Positions 46,442 to 55,407 are shown, numbered from the stretch's first letter. The stretch: 64,000 nt of DNA from Paenibacillus qinlingensis (GCF_013204845.1 NZ_JABMKY010000007.1:186001-250000), one strand, 5' to 3'. Made by a program: numbers and translations. Notes: generated by a model not told the origin, from the sequence alone.

Positions 46442-46846
46442 ATGCTAACGAGTGAACATCATCTGTATAGTGTGCAATTAATGGGTGTCGTCTTCAGTTT
46501 AATTCTAATGAGTACCGTATTTATGATGGTGAGGGCTAGAAGACTTCGGGAGAAATATGCACTTGTATGGTTTGTGATTGGCATATTTACGTTGATTATG
46601 TCCATGTTCACGGATTTGATGGAGTGGTTCTCTAAATTACTTGGTATCGACTATGCGCCATCTGCATTTTTTGCCATTCTAATCGCATCTGCCTATCTGC
46701 TCTTGTTGAATACGAGTATAAGTATCTCAGGTTTAAAATTACATAACAAAGCGCTTACGCAGGAACTTGGATTGACGAAGCTAAGGCTAGAAGAACTTGA
46801 GAAGAAAAGCGTTGAGGAGGAAAAATCATCAAATATATCATGCTAG
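46442..46846 (+). CDS. DUF2304 membrane protein
   Basis: ATG 46442 has GAGGTGG 5 bases upstream; GTG 46433 overlaps the preceding gene. The 134-residue protein has three membrane helices (QLMGVVFSLILMSTVFMMV, LVWFVIGIFTLIMSMF, SAFFAILIASAYLLLL) and a charged C-terminal coiled coil. DUF2304 proteins usually sit directly after GT2 glycosyltransferases, as here, and may tether or assist them. Confidence 0.9.
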   Translation: MLTSEHHLYSVQLMGVVFSLILMSTVFMMVRARRLREKYALVWFVIGIFTLIMSMFTDLMEWFSKLLGIDYAPSAFFAILIASAYLLLLNTSISISGLKLHNKALTQELGLTKLRLEELEKKSVEEEKSSNISC

Positions 46847-47178
46847 TTGCCAGTGTACTCATGACCGTTGTGGCCAGTACCCTGCTTAAAATTGGTGGTC
46901 GAGCTGTCAATTTCGAGGGCGGAATTATGGCTATCGCGATAGGTTACATGACGACACCGTTGATTATAACCGGTTTTGCTTTTTATGCGCTGGCGGCTTT
47001 CATCTGGATTTATTGCCTGTCCCAATTTGACCTAAGCTATGTGACATTCGTGTCGAGTATTCAATATATTTTTATGATTCTCGTCTCGATTATGATTTTC
47101 CATGAACAAATTAGCGCCATGAAGTGGGCGGGATGTGTGTTTATTATGATTGGTGTTATTTTATGGTTGAGAGGATAG
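46840..47178 (+). CDS. EamA/SMR-like small transporter (ArnE/ArnF-type flippase half)
   Basis: The 112-residue protein has four membrane helices (MLVASVLMTVVASTLLKIGG, PLIITGFAFYALAAFIWIY, VSSIQYIFMILVSIMIFHE, WAGCVFIMIGVILWL) and is the size of ArnE/ArnF or SMR subunits. Context suggests it flips the undecaprenyl-phosphate-sugar. The start is unclear: ATG 46840 overlaps the previous stop but is 20 bases from GGAGG; ATC 46828 would fit that site better and add IKYI, but is a rare start. Confidence 0.82.
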   Translation: MLVASVLMTVVASTLLKIGGRAVNFEGGIMAIAIGYMTTPLIITGFAFYALAAFIWIYCLSQFDLSYVTFVSSIQYIFMILVSIMIFHEQISAMKWAGCVFIMIGVILWLRG

Positions 47179-47183
47179 TCTGC

Positions 47184-48266
47184 ATGTATCGTTGTTTGCC
47201 CTATACCGAAGACATGAAGGAAGACTGGGACAGGTTGGCATGGTCTCAAGGGACCATTTTTCATACGTTGTCATTTAGACAGATTCTGCTCGAGACGTTT
47301 GGCTATCAATGCTTGTATCATGCTGTGGTTGATCAAAGTGGCCAGATTTGCGCGTTAATTCCATTAACAAGTGGTCGCAACTTAGGACTCAAGCGGGTTG
47401 GTGTTTCGCTCCCTTTTGTCAATTATACAGATGTGTGTGCCCGGAATGAGGATGCCGCGCAATGTGCTATGGATGCCATGGTGCAGCTGAAGGAGAAATA
47501 CCGTCTTCGTTACATCGAGTTGAGATTTAAGAAGGGGACGATGCTGAGCGAAGGCAAGCAGTCGTCTCAGATGCTGACGCAATTGGATACAGATCATGGT
47601 CAATTGAACAATTCCAACCACACGTTCGTGCTGCCATTAACCAACGAAGATGAGGTTCTATCTCTCTCCACTGGCAATAATCGTAACCATATCCGGAAGG
47701 TCTACAAGAACAACTGGTTTCAGGTTTCTTATGATAAAGGGAATCTTGCACAATTTCATAAGGTCTATGTTCGGCGTATGAAGCAGTTGGGGTCACCCGC
47801 GCAGGATATCCGATTTTTCCAAAGATTCTTCGACTATTTACCTGATCATGCGGTACTGCAAACCGTTCTAGATGTAAATACAGGTGAGGTAGTCGGTGGA
47901 ATGCTGCTCTTGCTAAGTCCGGGCAATTCAACGCTGTATTATCCTTATGGAGCGAATTTGACGGCGTATAATCACAAATATCTCAATAACTTTATGTATT
48001 GGGAAGCTGTGAAATTGGGAATTAGAAGCGGGCTCAAGCAGCTTGATCTCGGTCGTTCACAAACCGGTTCAGGAACGTATAAGTACAAAGAACAATGGGG
48101 GGCAACAGCCGAGCAGCTCACCTATGTCGTCATGGGCAGCGTCAATAAAGGGGCGGGTCCTGCAGATAAAGAAAAGCTTCGCTTCTTCATCGAACTCTGG
48201 AAGAGAATGCCTAACATGGTGACAGAGCCAGTAGGTAAGCAACTCATTAAGTATTTAATGCCGTAA
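47184..48266 (+). CDS. FemAB-family / GNAT-like aminoacyl-N-acyltransferase
   Basis: ATG 47184 has GAGAGGAT upstream and follows the previous stop by 5 bases. The 360-residue protein has the FemAB double acyltransferase fold: IFHTLSFRQILLETFGYQCLY, GVSLPFVNYTDVCA, RNHIRKVYKNNWFQVSY and LDLGRSQTGSGTYKYKEQWGA. The last two match the subgroup linked to exosortase/PEP-CTERM exopolysaccharide loci. It likely adds an amino acid or acyl group to a cell-surface glycan. Confidence 0.88.
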   Translation: MYRCLPYTEDMKEDWDRLAWSQGTIFHTLSFRQILLETFGYQCLYHAVVDQSGQICALIPLTSGRNLGLKRVGVSLPFVNYTDVCARNEDAAQCAMDAMVQLKEKYRLRYIELRFKKGTMLSEGKQSSQMLTQLDTDHGQLNNSNHTFVLPLTNEDEVLSLSTGNNRNHIRKVYKNNWFQVSYDKGNLAQFHKVYVRRMKQLGSPAQDIRFFQRFFDYLPDHAVLQTVLDVNTGEVVGGMLLLLSPGNSTLYYPYGANLTAYNHKYLNNFMYWEAVKLGIRSGLKQLDLGRSQTGSGTYKYKEQWGATAEQLTYVVMGSVNKGAGPADKEKLRFFIELWKRMPNMVTEPVGKQLIKYLMP

Positions 48267-48308
48267 CCAACCAACAATATGTGACATGACAATCGGGGGA
48301 AATAGAGA

Positions 48309-48974
48309 ATGGCTAATCTTAGCTGGAAACAGTATTTTGACAAGAGGGCAGAGGTTCATGGAGCTTCCGTACAATCCTCTGATTACTATAATGAAGAAAG
48401 CTTCTTTCTGCAGCGCAATCATACGTTAGGTTGGCTCGGGGAACTTCGCGATAAAGAAATTTTGGATGCAGGTTGTGGCGTAGGTGCATTCAGTGAGCCT
48501 CTCGTAGGGACAAACACGGTGTATGGAGTAGATTTCTCGGAGAGAAGCCTTGCTTTTGCTGCAGAAAGAGGGCTTCGTACTTCGTCGGATGATTTAACGG
48601 CGCTTCATTTTGATGAGGGTAAATTCGACCTCGTGCTTTGTATTGGTGTTATTCAGCTGATCGAACAGTATCGAGCGGTTATTGCGGAATTGGCCAGGGT
48701 CACGAAGCCTGGAGGGACGCTGCTTATCGAAACCTTGCACCGCAAGTCATGGCAGAGGAAAGTGCTTCGATTGTTCGAGAAAACCAAAAAATTCGATCGC
48801 ATGTACGCCATGGATGAATTGAAGAAAGTATTCATAGAGCATGGATTTGAGCATATAGAGTTCTTAAAGATCTATCACCCCTTCCCCTACGTTTCAAAAG
48901 GAAGCACAGGGTGGAAAGCGCACGATCGGTTGTGCACATCATTCGCTATCAAAGGAAGTAAGAAGCATGTCTAA
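48309..48974 (+). CDS. Class I SAM-dependent methyltransferase
   Basis: The 221-residue protein has motif I ILDAGCGVGAFSEPL (about 51-65), GVDFSERSL (post I), FDLVLCIGVIQLIE (motif II) and KPGGTLLIETLHRKSW (motif III). GGGGGAA precedes ATG 48309. It overlaps the deacetylase gene by 8 bases, and probably O- or N-methylates a glycan or its precursor. Confidence 0.9.
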   Translation: MANLSWKQYFDKRAEVHGASVQSSDYYNEESFFLQRNHTLGWLGELRDKEILDAGCGVGAFSEPLVGTNTVYGVDFSERSLAFAAERGLRTSSDDLTALHFDEGKFDLVLCIGVIQLIEQYRAVIAELARVTKPGGTLLIETLHRKSWQRKVLRLFEKTKKFDRMYAMDELKKVFIEHGFEHIEFLKIYHPFPYVSKGSTGWKAHDRLCTSFAIKGSKKHV

Positions 48975-49818
48975 TTCGTCCAAACAGATCACGAATCTAC
49001 TCACCTTTGACATTGAAGAATGGTTTCACGCGAATTATGATGGGGTGACGGCAGACCGTACGAAGGGATCTAGATTCCGTGCCCACATGGATACCCTACT
49101 TCAAATGTGCAGCGATGCGGGGTGTAAAGCGACCTTTTTCACACTTGGCTGTATTGGGGAGGATTACCCGGATATCGTGAAGGCTATCGCGCGTGAAGGT
49201 CATGATGTCGCCTCTCATGGGTATGCTCACGAATTAGCCTATAAGCAAACCAGAGAAGAGTTTCGTGAGGATGTCCAGAAATCAGTGGATATTCTCGAGA
49301 ATCTAACAGGTACAAAGGTTCTTGGCTATCGGGCGCCGTCATGGTCAATCGTTGAAAGCAATCTCCATTACCTTGAAGTACTGGAAGAGCTGGGCCTTCT
49401 GTATGATGCTAGTATTTTTCCTGTCAAAACGTTTCTTTATGGGATTCCTACAGCGAAGAAGGAGATCCATAAGCCGATAGTGAACGGGAGGGAACTTAAT
49501 CTCTACGAGGTTCCGATGTCTGTTATGCGCGTTGCTGGTAGGAATGTGGGTTATTCCGGCGGGTTTTACTTTAGGTTTTTCCCTGAATTCATCATTCGAA
49601 AAGCTATTCAATCAGCCAATCGTCAAGGAAAGAGCTCCATAGTCTATTTGCATCCGCGCGAAATTGATACGAGGGAACATAAGCTGGATCTTCCCAGCAA
49701 GGAGCATTTTATTCATTACTACAATATCAAAGGTACCAAAGCCAAGCTTGCCAACATGTTGGAGGCATTCGCGTTTACGTCAATCTCGGAGCATTTGAAA
49801 AGGCAGTATACAAATTGA
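48967..49818 (+). CDS. Polysaccharide deacetylase, XrtA-locus type (DUF3473)
   Basis: The 283-residue NodB-fold enzyme has LLTFDIEEWFHANY (catalytic/metal D15), the metal-binding SHGYAHELAY (H84, H88), GYRAPSWSIVE and the C-terminal DUF3473-type segment (GYSGGFYFRFFPEFIIRKAI, YLHPREID). It removes acetyl groups from a surface glycan. There is no signal peptide, as in exopolysaccharide locus homologues. It is the last gene of the glycan operon. Confidence 0.93.
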   Translation: MSNSSKQITNLLTFDIEEWFHANYDGVTADRTKGSRFRAHMDTLLQMCSDAGCKATFFTLGCIGEDYPDIVKAIAREGHDVASHGYAHELAYKQTREEFREDVQKSVDILENLTGTKVLGYRAPSWSIVESNLHYLEVLEELGLLYDASIFPVKTFLYGIPTAKKEIHKPIVNGRELNLYEVPMSVMRVAGRNVGYSGGFYFRFFPEFIIRKAIQSANRQGKSSIVYLHPREIDTREHKLDLPSKEHFIHYYNIKGTKAKLANMLEAFAFTSISEHLKRQYTN

Positions 49819-49931
49819 ATATAATGGGTATCCGTTAGAAGAGATGATTAGAAGTTGCTCAGACATACATTAAGGAGTACATTTATGTATTGAAATGGAT
49901 GCTCATGTAGGAGTAAAGGAGATCGAAATCT

Positions 49932-51728
49932 ATGACGTATACCTCACATAGAAATAAATTAACGGATGTCAGCCGTAAACTGGCTAAAGTTGCCATGGGA
50001 GCAGAAGCTGCGGATCTTGTTATTCAAAATGGTACGTTAGTCAATGTGTATTCTGGCGAACTTATTGCCCATATGGATATCGCGATTGCAGCGGGACGAA
50101 TTGCTTTCATCGGAAGAGCTGATCATACGATCGGGGACAAGACAGTCGTAATCGATGCGAAAGGGCAATACATGGTGCCAGGTTTGCTGGATGGTCACAT
50201 GCATGTGGAAAGCACGATGCTTTCCGTGACGGAATTCGCCAAAGCGGCGATCGTCAAAGGGACGACTGGGATTTTCATGGACCCGCATGAGATCGCGAAT
50301 GTGTTCGGATCCGAAGGGGTTAGACTTATGCATGAAGAGGGGCAGCCTCTGCCGCTCAAAGTGTTCACGACCTTCCCTTCCTGTGTGCCAGCAACGAATG
50401 ATTTGGAAGATGGCGGTGCTACCTTAGAGGTAGCTGATATTCAAGCGGGACTCCAGTGGGACAATGTGGTGGGACTAGGTGAAGTGATGAACTTCCCAGG
50501 TGTTGTGTTCGGAGATCCCAAAATGTGCGGAGAAATCGAAGCTACGCTGCAAAGCGGGAAAACAGTGACAGGACATTTCCCAAGTGAAGATGATCATATG
50601 CTTCAAGCTTATCTCGCATCAGGTGTTACGTCGGACCATGAGACAGTAACCCGCGAGCAAGGTCTGCATAAGGTTCGCATGGGGATGCATCTCATGATTC
50701 GAGAAGGATCTGCGTGGCATGATGTCAAAGAGGTCATCAAGATCGTCACGGAGGATGGCGTTAATACGTCCAATATCTCCCTCGTTACCGATGATGTGAA
50801 TCCGCAGACGCTTGTGGAGAAAGGGCATCTCAATCATGTGGCACGACGCGCAATGGAAGAAGGGGTTTCTCCAATCACTGCGATCCAAATGGTCACCATT
50901 AATGTGGCGCGATATTTTAAGCTGGAGCATGATGTGGGATCCATCACACCGGGGAAATGTGCAGACATCCTCTTGATGGAAGATTTGCAGAAAATGGAGC
51001 CTTCCATGGTCATTACGGATGGGCAAGTCATTGCGGAGCAAGGTGAGCTAGCAGTCGAATTCCCTGTGTTTACGTACCCGGCCCATATTCGCAATTCGAT
51101 GAACGTGAAGCGGGAGCTGACGGCGGAGGACTTTAAGTTTAGGGCGGCTAGGGAGCAGGAGAAAACGAAAGTCAATGTGATCCGCGTGATCGAAAATAGT
51201 GCGAGAACCGAGAAGATGACGGCAGAGCTCGCCATTGGGCAAGGGATCGTCCTGCCGGATGTCGAGCAAGACATTGTTCGCCTAGCCTGTATCGAGCGGC
51301 ATCGAGGTACAGGTCAAATCTCACTTGCTTTTGCCCATGGCTTTGGCGTGAAGTCTGGCGCGGTGGCCTCTACGGTGGCCCATGACAGTCACAATCTGCT
51401 TGTGATGGGGATTGATGAAGCGGATATGGCGTTCGCTGCGAATGAGCTTGTGAAGCTTGGCGGTGGCATGATCGTTGTGGAAAATGGCCAAGTGCTGGCC
51501 CAAGTCCAGATGACGATCGCAGGCCTGATGTCAGAGAAAACACTGCCTGAAGTCGTCAAGGAAGTCGCTCAGATGGACAAAGCATGGCAGCACATCGGAT
51601 GTTCCATGAATGCACCGTTCATGACGTTTTCTCTCATTGCTCTGCCTGTGATTCCCGAGATTCGCATTTCGAATCGGGGGCTGGTGGATGTGACTCAGTT
51701 TAAGCTGATCGATGTGGAGATTATCTAA
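49932..51728 (+). CDS. ade: Adenine deaminase
   Basis: The 598-residue metal-dependent hydrolase of the amidohydrolase superfamily converts adenine to hypoxanthine in purine salvage. The metal-site motif DGHMHVESTML (about 87-97), the MDPHEIANVFG segment, VVGLGEVMN, TGHFPSEDDHM, SDHETVT and LVTDDVNP are all intact. GGAGATC precedes ATG 49932. No purine riboswitch is apparent in the 113-base leader. It has its own terminator. Confidence 0.96.
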   Translation: MTYTSHRNKLTDVSRKLAKVAMGAEAADLVIQNGTLVNVYSGELIAHMDIAIAAGRIAFIGRADHTIGDKTVVIDAKGQYMVPGLLDGHMHVESTMLSVTEFAKAAIVKGTTGIFMDPHEIANVFGSEGVRLMHEEGQPLPLKVFTTFPSCVPATNDLEDGGATLEVADIQAGLQWDNVVGLGEVMNFPGVVFGDPKMCGEIEATLQSGKTVTGHFPSEDDHMLQAYLASGVTSDHETVTREQGLHKVRMGMHLMIREGSAWHDVKEVIKIVTEDGVNTSNISLVTDDVNPQTLVEKGHLNHVARRAMEEGVSPITAIQMVTINVARYFKLEHDVGSITPGKCADILLMEDLQKMEPSMVITDGQVIAEQGELAVEFPVFTYPAHIRNSMNVKRELTAEDFKFRAAREQEKTKVNVIRVIENSARTEKMTAELAIGQGIVLPDVEQDIVRLACIERHRGTGQISLAFAHGFGVKSGAVASTVAHDSHNLLVMGIDEADMAFAANELVKLGGGMIVVENGQVLAQVQMTIAGLMSEKTLPEVVKEVAQMDKAWQHIGCSMNAPFMTFSLIALPVIPEIRISNRGLVDVTQFKLIDVEII

Positions 51729-51755
51729 ACAATCCATAAAATTCGAACCTTGTCT

Positions 51756-51788
51756 GAACATTAGAGCATTATTCTAATGTTCTTTTTT
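51756..51788 (+). terminator. Intrinsic terminator after ade
   Basis: GAACATTAGA-gcattat-TCTAATGTTC followed by six T. Confidence 0.93.
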
Positions 51789-51875
51789 CTGCATGGCGTT
51801 ACCAGTATTTATAATGGATTTCAAAAAAATAGGGCAAACTGAAACGAACTTATCACATCAAGGTGGTGTACTCCA

Positions 51876-53702
51876 TTGTTGACTGATTTGAAGCGTTTGT
51901 TAATAGGCCAGCCATTGAAATCTCATGAATTAGGCGAGCAGAAGTTAAATAAGAAGAAAGCGTTGGCTATCCTTTCTTCAGATGCACTCTCCTCGGTAGC
52001 TTATGGTCCTGAACAGATTCTAATTGTCTTGATTACGATTAGCGCAGCGGCGTTCTGGTACACAGTCCCTATCGCTTGCGGTGTTCTGTTTCTCCTAGTA
52101 GCTCTTATTTTGTCCTATCGACAAATCATCTTTGCTTACCCGCAAGGGGGAGGTGCCTATGTCGTCTCGAAAGAGAACCTTGGCATGAACGCAGGGTTGT
52201 TTGCGGGCGGCTCCTTATTGGTCGATTACATCTTGACTGTAGCGGTTAGCATATCCGCGGGTACCGATGCGATTACATCAGCTTTTCCAACCTTACATAG
52301 TTACACCGTACCGATTGCTCTGGCACTCGTCTTGTTTATCACCATCCTCAATCTGCGCGGAATCACGGAGTCGGCCTCCATTTTGGCGTATCCCGTATAT
52401 TTGTTTGTGATCGCATTATTGATCCTAATTGGTATTGGCTTGTTTAAGATCTTTACAGGTCAAATTTCTCCTGATTTGCATACTCCTTTGGGGACACCGG
52501 TTGCGGGCATTTCCTTATTCATCTTGTTAAGGGCCTTCTCCTCTGGCAGCTCGGCATTAACAGGGGTTGAGGCGATATCCAATGCGATTCCGAACTTTAA
52601 GTCGCCTGCCCCGAACAATGCTTCCAAAACATTAATGGCCATGGGCATGTTATTGGCGATTTTGTTCGCTGGCATCATCTATTTGGCTTACTACTACGGT
52701 ATTGCTCCGACCGAGAAGGAAACGGTTGTTTCTCAGATTGCGACGGTGACATTTGGCCGAGGACTGATGTATTATATCGTCCAAGGTACTACCGCGATGA
52801 TTCTTGTTCTCGCCGCGAATACGGGCTATTCCGCATTTCCTTTGCTCGCAGTTAATCTGGCCAAAGATAAATTTATCGCTAGAATGTTTACGATGCGCGG
52901 CGACAGATTGGGTTATTCGAATGGGATTATCTTTTTAGCCGTCACCTCGATGTTGTTAATTATCGTGTTCAAAGGGCAGACCGAGCAGTTAATCCCGCTC
53001 TATGCCGTGGGGGTATTCATCCCTTTTACACTGGCTCAGACAGGCATGCTGGTGAAATGGATACGGGAGAAGCCGAGAGGTTGGTTTCTCAAATTATCAG
53101 TTAATTTGGTGGGCGCAATTATGAGCTTCATCGTCATGATGATCTTCTTTATCACCAAATTCGGACAAGTGTGGAGTGTGCTCATTTTCCTGCCGCTCAT
53201 CGTTTTCATTTTTCATCAAATCAAAAAGCACTACGATGCGATTGCTGAACAATTGCGACTCACTTCTTGTGAACCTGTCATCCCAATTGAGGGGAATGTC
53301 ATGATTGTGCCTGTAGCTGGTTTCACACATGTGGTGGAGAACTCGTTAAACTACGCCAAATCACTGTCACCGGATCAAATTATTGCGGTGTATGTGGCTT
53401 TTGAACGGGACGATGAGAAAAAGTTCGAGGAAAAGTGGCAGAAGTGGCAGCCCGATGTGCGTTTGGTCACGCTGCATTCCCATTATCGAAGCATTGTCCA
53501 TCCACTGACTAAATTCATTGATACCGTGGAACATAAGGCGTCGGAGTCTAATTTCAGGGTAACCGTGATCATCCCGCAGTTTATACCGAAGAAGAATTGG
53601 CATAATATTTTGCATAATCAATCCAGCTTGCTGATTAGGGCGTTCCTGCTGTATAAGCGGAACTTGATTGTGACGACCGTGCCGTATCATTTGAAAAAGT
53701 AA
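51876..53702 (+). CDS. kimA: KimA-type high-affinity potassium importer
   Basis: The start is TTG 51876 with AAGGTGGTG upstream. The 608-residue protein closely follows the B. subtilis KimA (YdaO) pattern: RLLIGQPLKSHELGEQKL, LSSDALSSVAYGPEQILI, SYRQIIFAYPQGGGAYVVSKENLG, SGSSALTGVEAISNAIP, then a cytoplasmic C-terminal domain (IVPVAGFTHVVENSLNYAKS ... IIPQFIPKKNWHNILHNQS). About twelve membrane helices are visible. In B. subtilis it is a potassium/proton symporter inhibited by c-di-AMP. No ydaO riboswitch is present in its own 147-base leader; that element lies further on, facing the kdp region. Confidence 0.96.
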   Translation: MLTDLKRLLIGQPLKSHELGEQKLNKKKALAILSSDALSSVAYGPEQILIVLITISAAAFWYTVPIACGVLFLLVALILSYRQIIFAYPQGGGAYVVSKENLGMNAGLFAGGSLLVDYILTVAVSISAGTDAITSAFPTLHSYTVPIALALVLFITILNLRGITESASILAYPVYLFVIALLILIGIGLFKIFTGQISPDLHTPLGTPVAGISLFILLRAFSSGSSALTGVEAISNAIPNFKSPAPNNASKTLMAMGMLLAILFAGIIYLAYYYGIAPTEKETVVSQIATVTFGRGLMYYIVQGTTAMILVLAANTGYSAFPLLAVNLAKDKFIARMFTMRGDRLGYSNGIIFLAVTSMLLIIVFKGQTEQLIPLYAVGVFIPFTLAQTGMLVKWIREKPRGWFLKLSVNLVGAIMSFIVMMIFFITKFGQVWSVLIFLPLIVFIFHQIKKHYDAIAEQLRLTSCEPVIPIEGNVMIVPVAGFTHVVENSLNYAKSLSPDQIIAVYVAFERDDEKKFEEKWQKWQPDVRLVTLHSHYRSIVHPLTKFIDTVEHKASESNFRVTVIIPQFIPKKNWHNILHNQSSLLIRAFLLYKRNLIVTTVPYHLKK

Positions 53703-53720
53703 AGCGGGTGCGCCGGCATC

Positions 53721-53800
53721 CATTAGTCCGATATCGCCGAACTAAATCGCCCCAAACACCCCTCACACAGGGAAAAAGGGGCTGAGAAATCGGACTAATG
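53721..53800. repeat. 12-bp perfect inverted repeat after kimA
   Basis: CATTAGTCCGAT (53721-53732) and ATCGGACTAATG (53789-53800) enclose 56 bases containing a smaller CCCCT/AGGGG stem. There is no T run, so it is not a standard terminator. It may be an mRNA 3'-end structure or a remnant of a small non-autonomous element. Confidence 0.7.
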
Positions 53801-53814
53801 CTGAAGATGAAACG

Positions 53815-53857
53815 AAAAAAGGGCAGTCCTTACTTCACAGTAGGGCTGCCCTTTTTC
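53815..53857. terminator. Bidirectional terminator between kimA and the convergent gene
   Basis: AAAAAAGGGCAG...CTGCCCTTTTT with A and T tracts on both sides. It includes the last codons and stop of the minus-strand gene. Confidence 0.88.
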
Positions 53858-54354
53858 ATCAATGTTTCCATCTGATGCTCTTCACTCACCCGCTTCATGA
53901 ACACATGAAGCTCTTCCTCTGTTTCACAGACTGCCACATGTTCCAACCAAACAAAGAATTTCTTCTTCAGTATGGCTGAAACATGGAGGGGGTAAGTCTC
54001 CCGCGATTTGATGATATACAAACCTGAGGAAACGTCATTCCAAGGTGACTTGAATATCGTACGAATCGATAATCGAGTCCGAGTCTCCCAATCCTGTTTT
54101 TTTTGCAGGTTTCTTATCGACTGATACATTCTCATAATGATCTGATTATCAGATATTTGGGTCCATTTGGATAACCCGGTTTGGATAACGTTGTGAGTGA
54201 TCTCAGACTCTTCTTTAGAAAACCAGTATCCAACAATAATAGGGAAACGATTATTTTCTTCGAGCCATAAGACACCGAACCAATCGTAATCTAGATCAAT
54301 CGGATTCAACATATGAGGTAGTATTCCTAAATAATAACGTGGTAAGGAAGTCAT
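53830..54354 (-). CDS. Hypothetical protein (174 residues)
   Basis: ATG 54354 has AAGGAGA 6 bases upstream; the frame is open to 54459 without another good site. The protein is soluble-looking with no signal peptide. It contains YYLGILPHMLNPIDLDYDWFGVLWLEENN, several tryptophans and a Lys/Glu-rich C-terminus. No family is recognised. It is divergent from the riboswitch and kdp region, with about 280 bases between its start and the riboswitch. Confidence 0.75.
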   Translation of the reverse strand: MTSLPRYYLGILPHMLNPIDLDYDWFGVLWLEENNRFPIIVGYWFSKEESEITHNVIQTGLSKWTQISDNQIIMRMYQSIRNLQKKQDWETRTRLSIRTIFKSPWNDVSSGLYIIKSRETYPLHVSAILKKKFFVWLEHVAVCETEEELHVFMKRVSEEHQMETLMKKGSPTVK

Positions 54355-54639
54355 GGCAGTTCTCCTTTTTGACTTAATCTCAAAGTCGGCAGCGATTGAA
54401 TATATGCCATTATTGTAGGTTGGAACGCTATAAAAAGGGGGTAAAGAATGACTAGCCAACGTATAAAAATAGAATAAAAATGGTGAAAACGAGAGTAAAC
54501 CGACGTATTTCTATGGAAAATACATGTGATGTATTAATGGGCGCGCTTTCATTAGCACTAAGTGCCACAGAATGCGAAATAAGTATCTCCCAAGCATTTT
54601 ACATTCAAGAGCAATCGGCGTAAGATTCGGTTCAACAAC

Positions 54640-54812
54640 AGATCGCATTCAAGCAAAACGCTGAGTTCCCGTAAGGGAAACGGGGGAACCAATCGATTGG
54701 ATACAGTATCGGTTTCTCGGGGTGAATCTAAAGCAAGCGCAGCTTGCTAAGGTAGGGCACTTCCAAGCCCGAATCCGACAGCTAACCTCGTAAGCGCATT
54801 GGGAGAGAACGC
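54640..54812 (+). promoter_or_regulatory. c-di-AMP riboswitch (ydaO-yuaA class)
   Basis: The conserved blocks of the class are in order: CGCTGAGTTCCC (54659-54670), CGGGGGAACC, GGGGTGAATC (54719-54728), GGTAGGGC (54751-54758), AGCCCGAATCCGACAGC (54766-54782) and CTAACCTCGTAAGCG (54782-54796). A terminator follows about 45 bases later, the normal off-switch design: high c-di-AMP (a sign of enough potassium) should stop transcription. It controls the 153-residue gene directly, and kdp only if transcription passes the next terminator. Boundaries are approximate. The remainder of 54355-54639 shows no gene. Confidence 0.92.
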
Positions 54813-54855
54813 CTTCTTTTCGTGCCCTCCGCAGCGCGTGAATTCACGCTGCTTC

Positions 54856-54898
54856 GAAGCTCGAGAGTAGAGATTCTCTGCTCTTTGGCTTCTTTTTG
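54856..54898 (+). terminator. Expression-platform terminator of the c-di-AMP riboswitch
   Basis: GAAGC, then GAGTAGAG-att-CTCTGCTC, then GCTTC and five T form an interrupted stem with a T tail. Just upstream, GCAGCG..CGCTGC is another hairpin. The coding region begins 48 bases after the T run. Confidence 0.82.
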
Positions 54899-54945
54899 TT
54901 GTTCACCAATTTTGTTGTTCACCTATTGAGGAGAGTGAATCTATT

Positions 54946-55407
54946 ATGTATCCCGAACCCCTAACGCTAGTAAGAGAATCAGATGAGTGTACGAAGAAAT
55001 GTCAGATCACCCGTATTGAATGTTTTCGCTTTGATTGTGAATTAGCGGATCAATTGCAGCCTGGGCATGGAACGGACTGTCATTGCGGCATCCTGACGAT
55101 TTCAACAAATCTTGGAACATGTGGAGTAGGGCAATTCGTGATTCCATGTGGCAACCTTAAGGGGGATTTCGTCCAGTGGGCGGTTGTTTTTCAAAAACTC
55201 AAAGGTCTAACCCTTAAGGACGGTTTGCAGTACGTTCATCAGAAACGTGAGGTTTGGGGAGAAGTACGAACACAATTAATGGCATCTGCACTAACCAATT
55301 TATCTGAAAAGCTAGAGAGCTCATCAACTACCGTTGAACCAGAACTAAGTTTCCTTAGGGATCGCACTTATCTATTTGATCATTCTGGGGCCTATATTTC
55401 TTTCTAA
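54946..55407 (+). CDS. Unknown 153-residue protein under c-di-AMP riboswitch control
   Basis: GAGGAGAG precedes ATG 54946. The protein is soluble, with six cysteines in the first 70 residues (DECTKKC, RIECFRFDCE, DCHCGIL, GTCGVG, IPCGN) and a helical C-terminal half (WAVVFQKLKGLTLKDGLQYVHQK). The stretch ISTNLGTCGVGQFVIPCGNLKGDFV faintly recalls the N-terminal domain of enolase-superfamily proteins, but a full enzyme is not present. No family is assigned. The riboswitch just upstream implies a role in potassium or osmotic homeostasis. Confidence 0.8.
   Translation: MYPEPLTLVRESDECTKKCQITRIECFRFDCELADQLQPGHGTDCHCGILTISTNLGTCGVGQFVIPCGNLKGDFVQWAVVFQKLKGLTLKDGLQYVHQKREVWGEVRTQLMASALTNLSEKLESSSTTVEPELSFLRDRTYLFDHSGAYISF

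Noticed and set aside
49819..49931. Purine riboswitch before ade
   Set aside because: None of the conserved loop sequences of the purine class is present.
51729..51875. c-di-AMP riboswitch before kimA
   Set aside because: The leader is only 147 bases, contains the ade terminator and lacks the conserved ydaO blocks.
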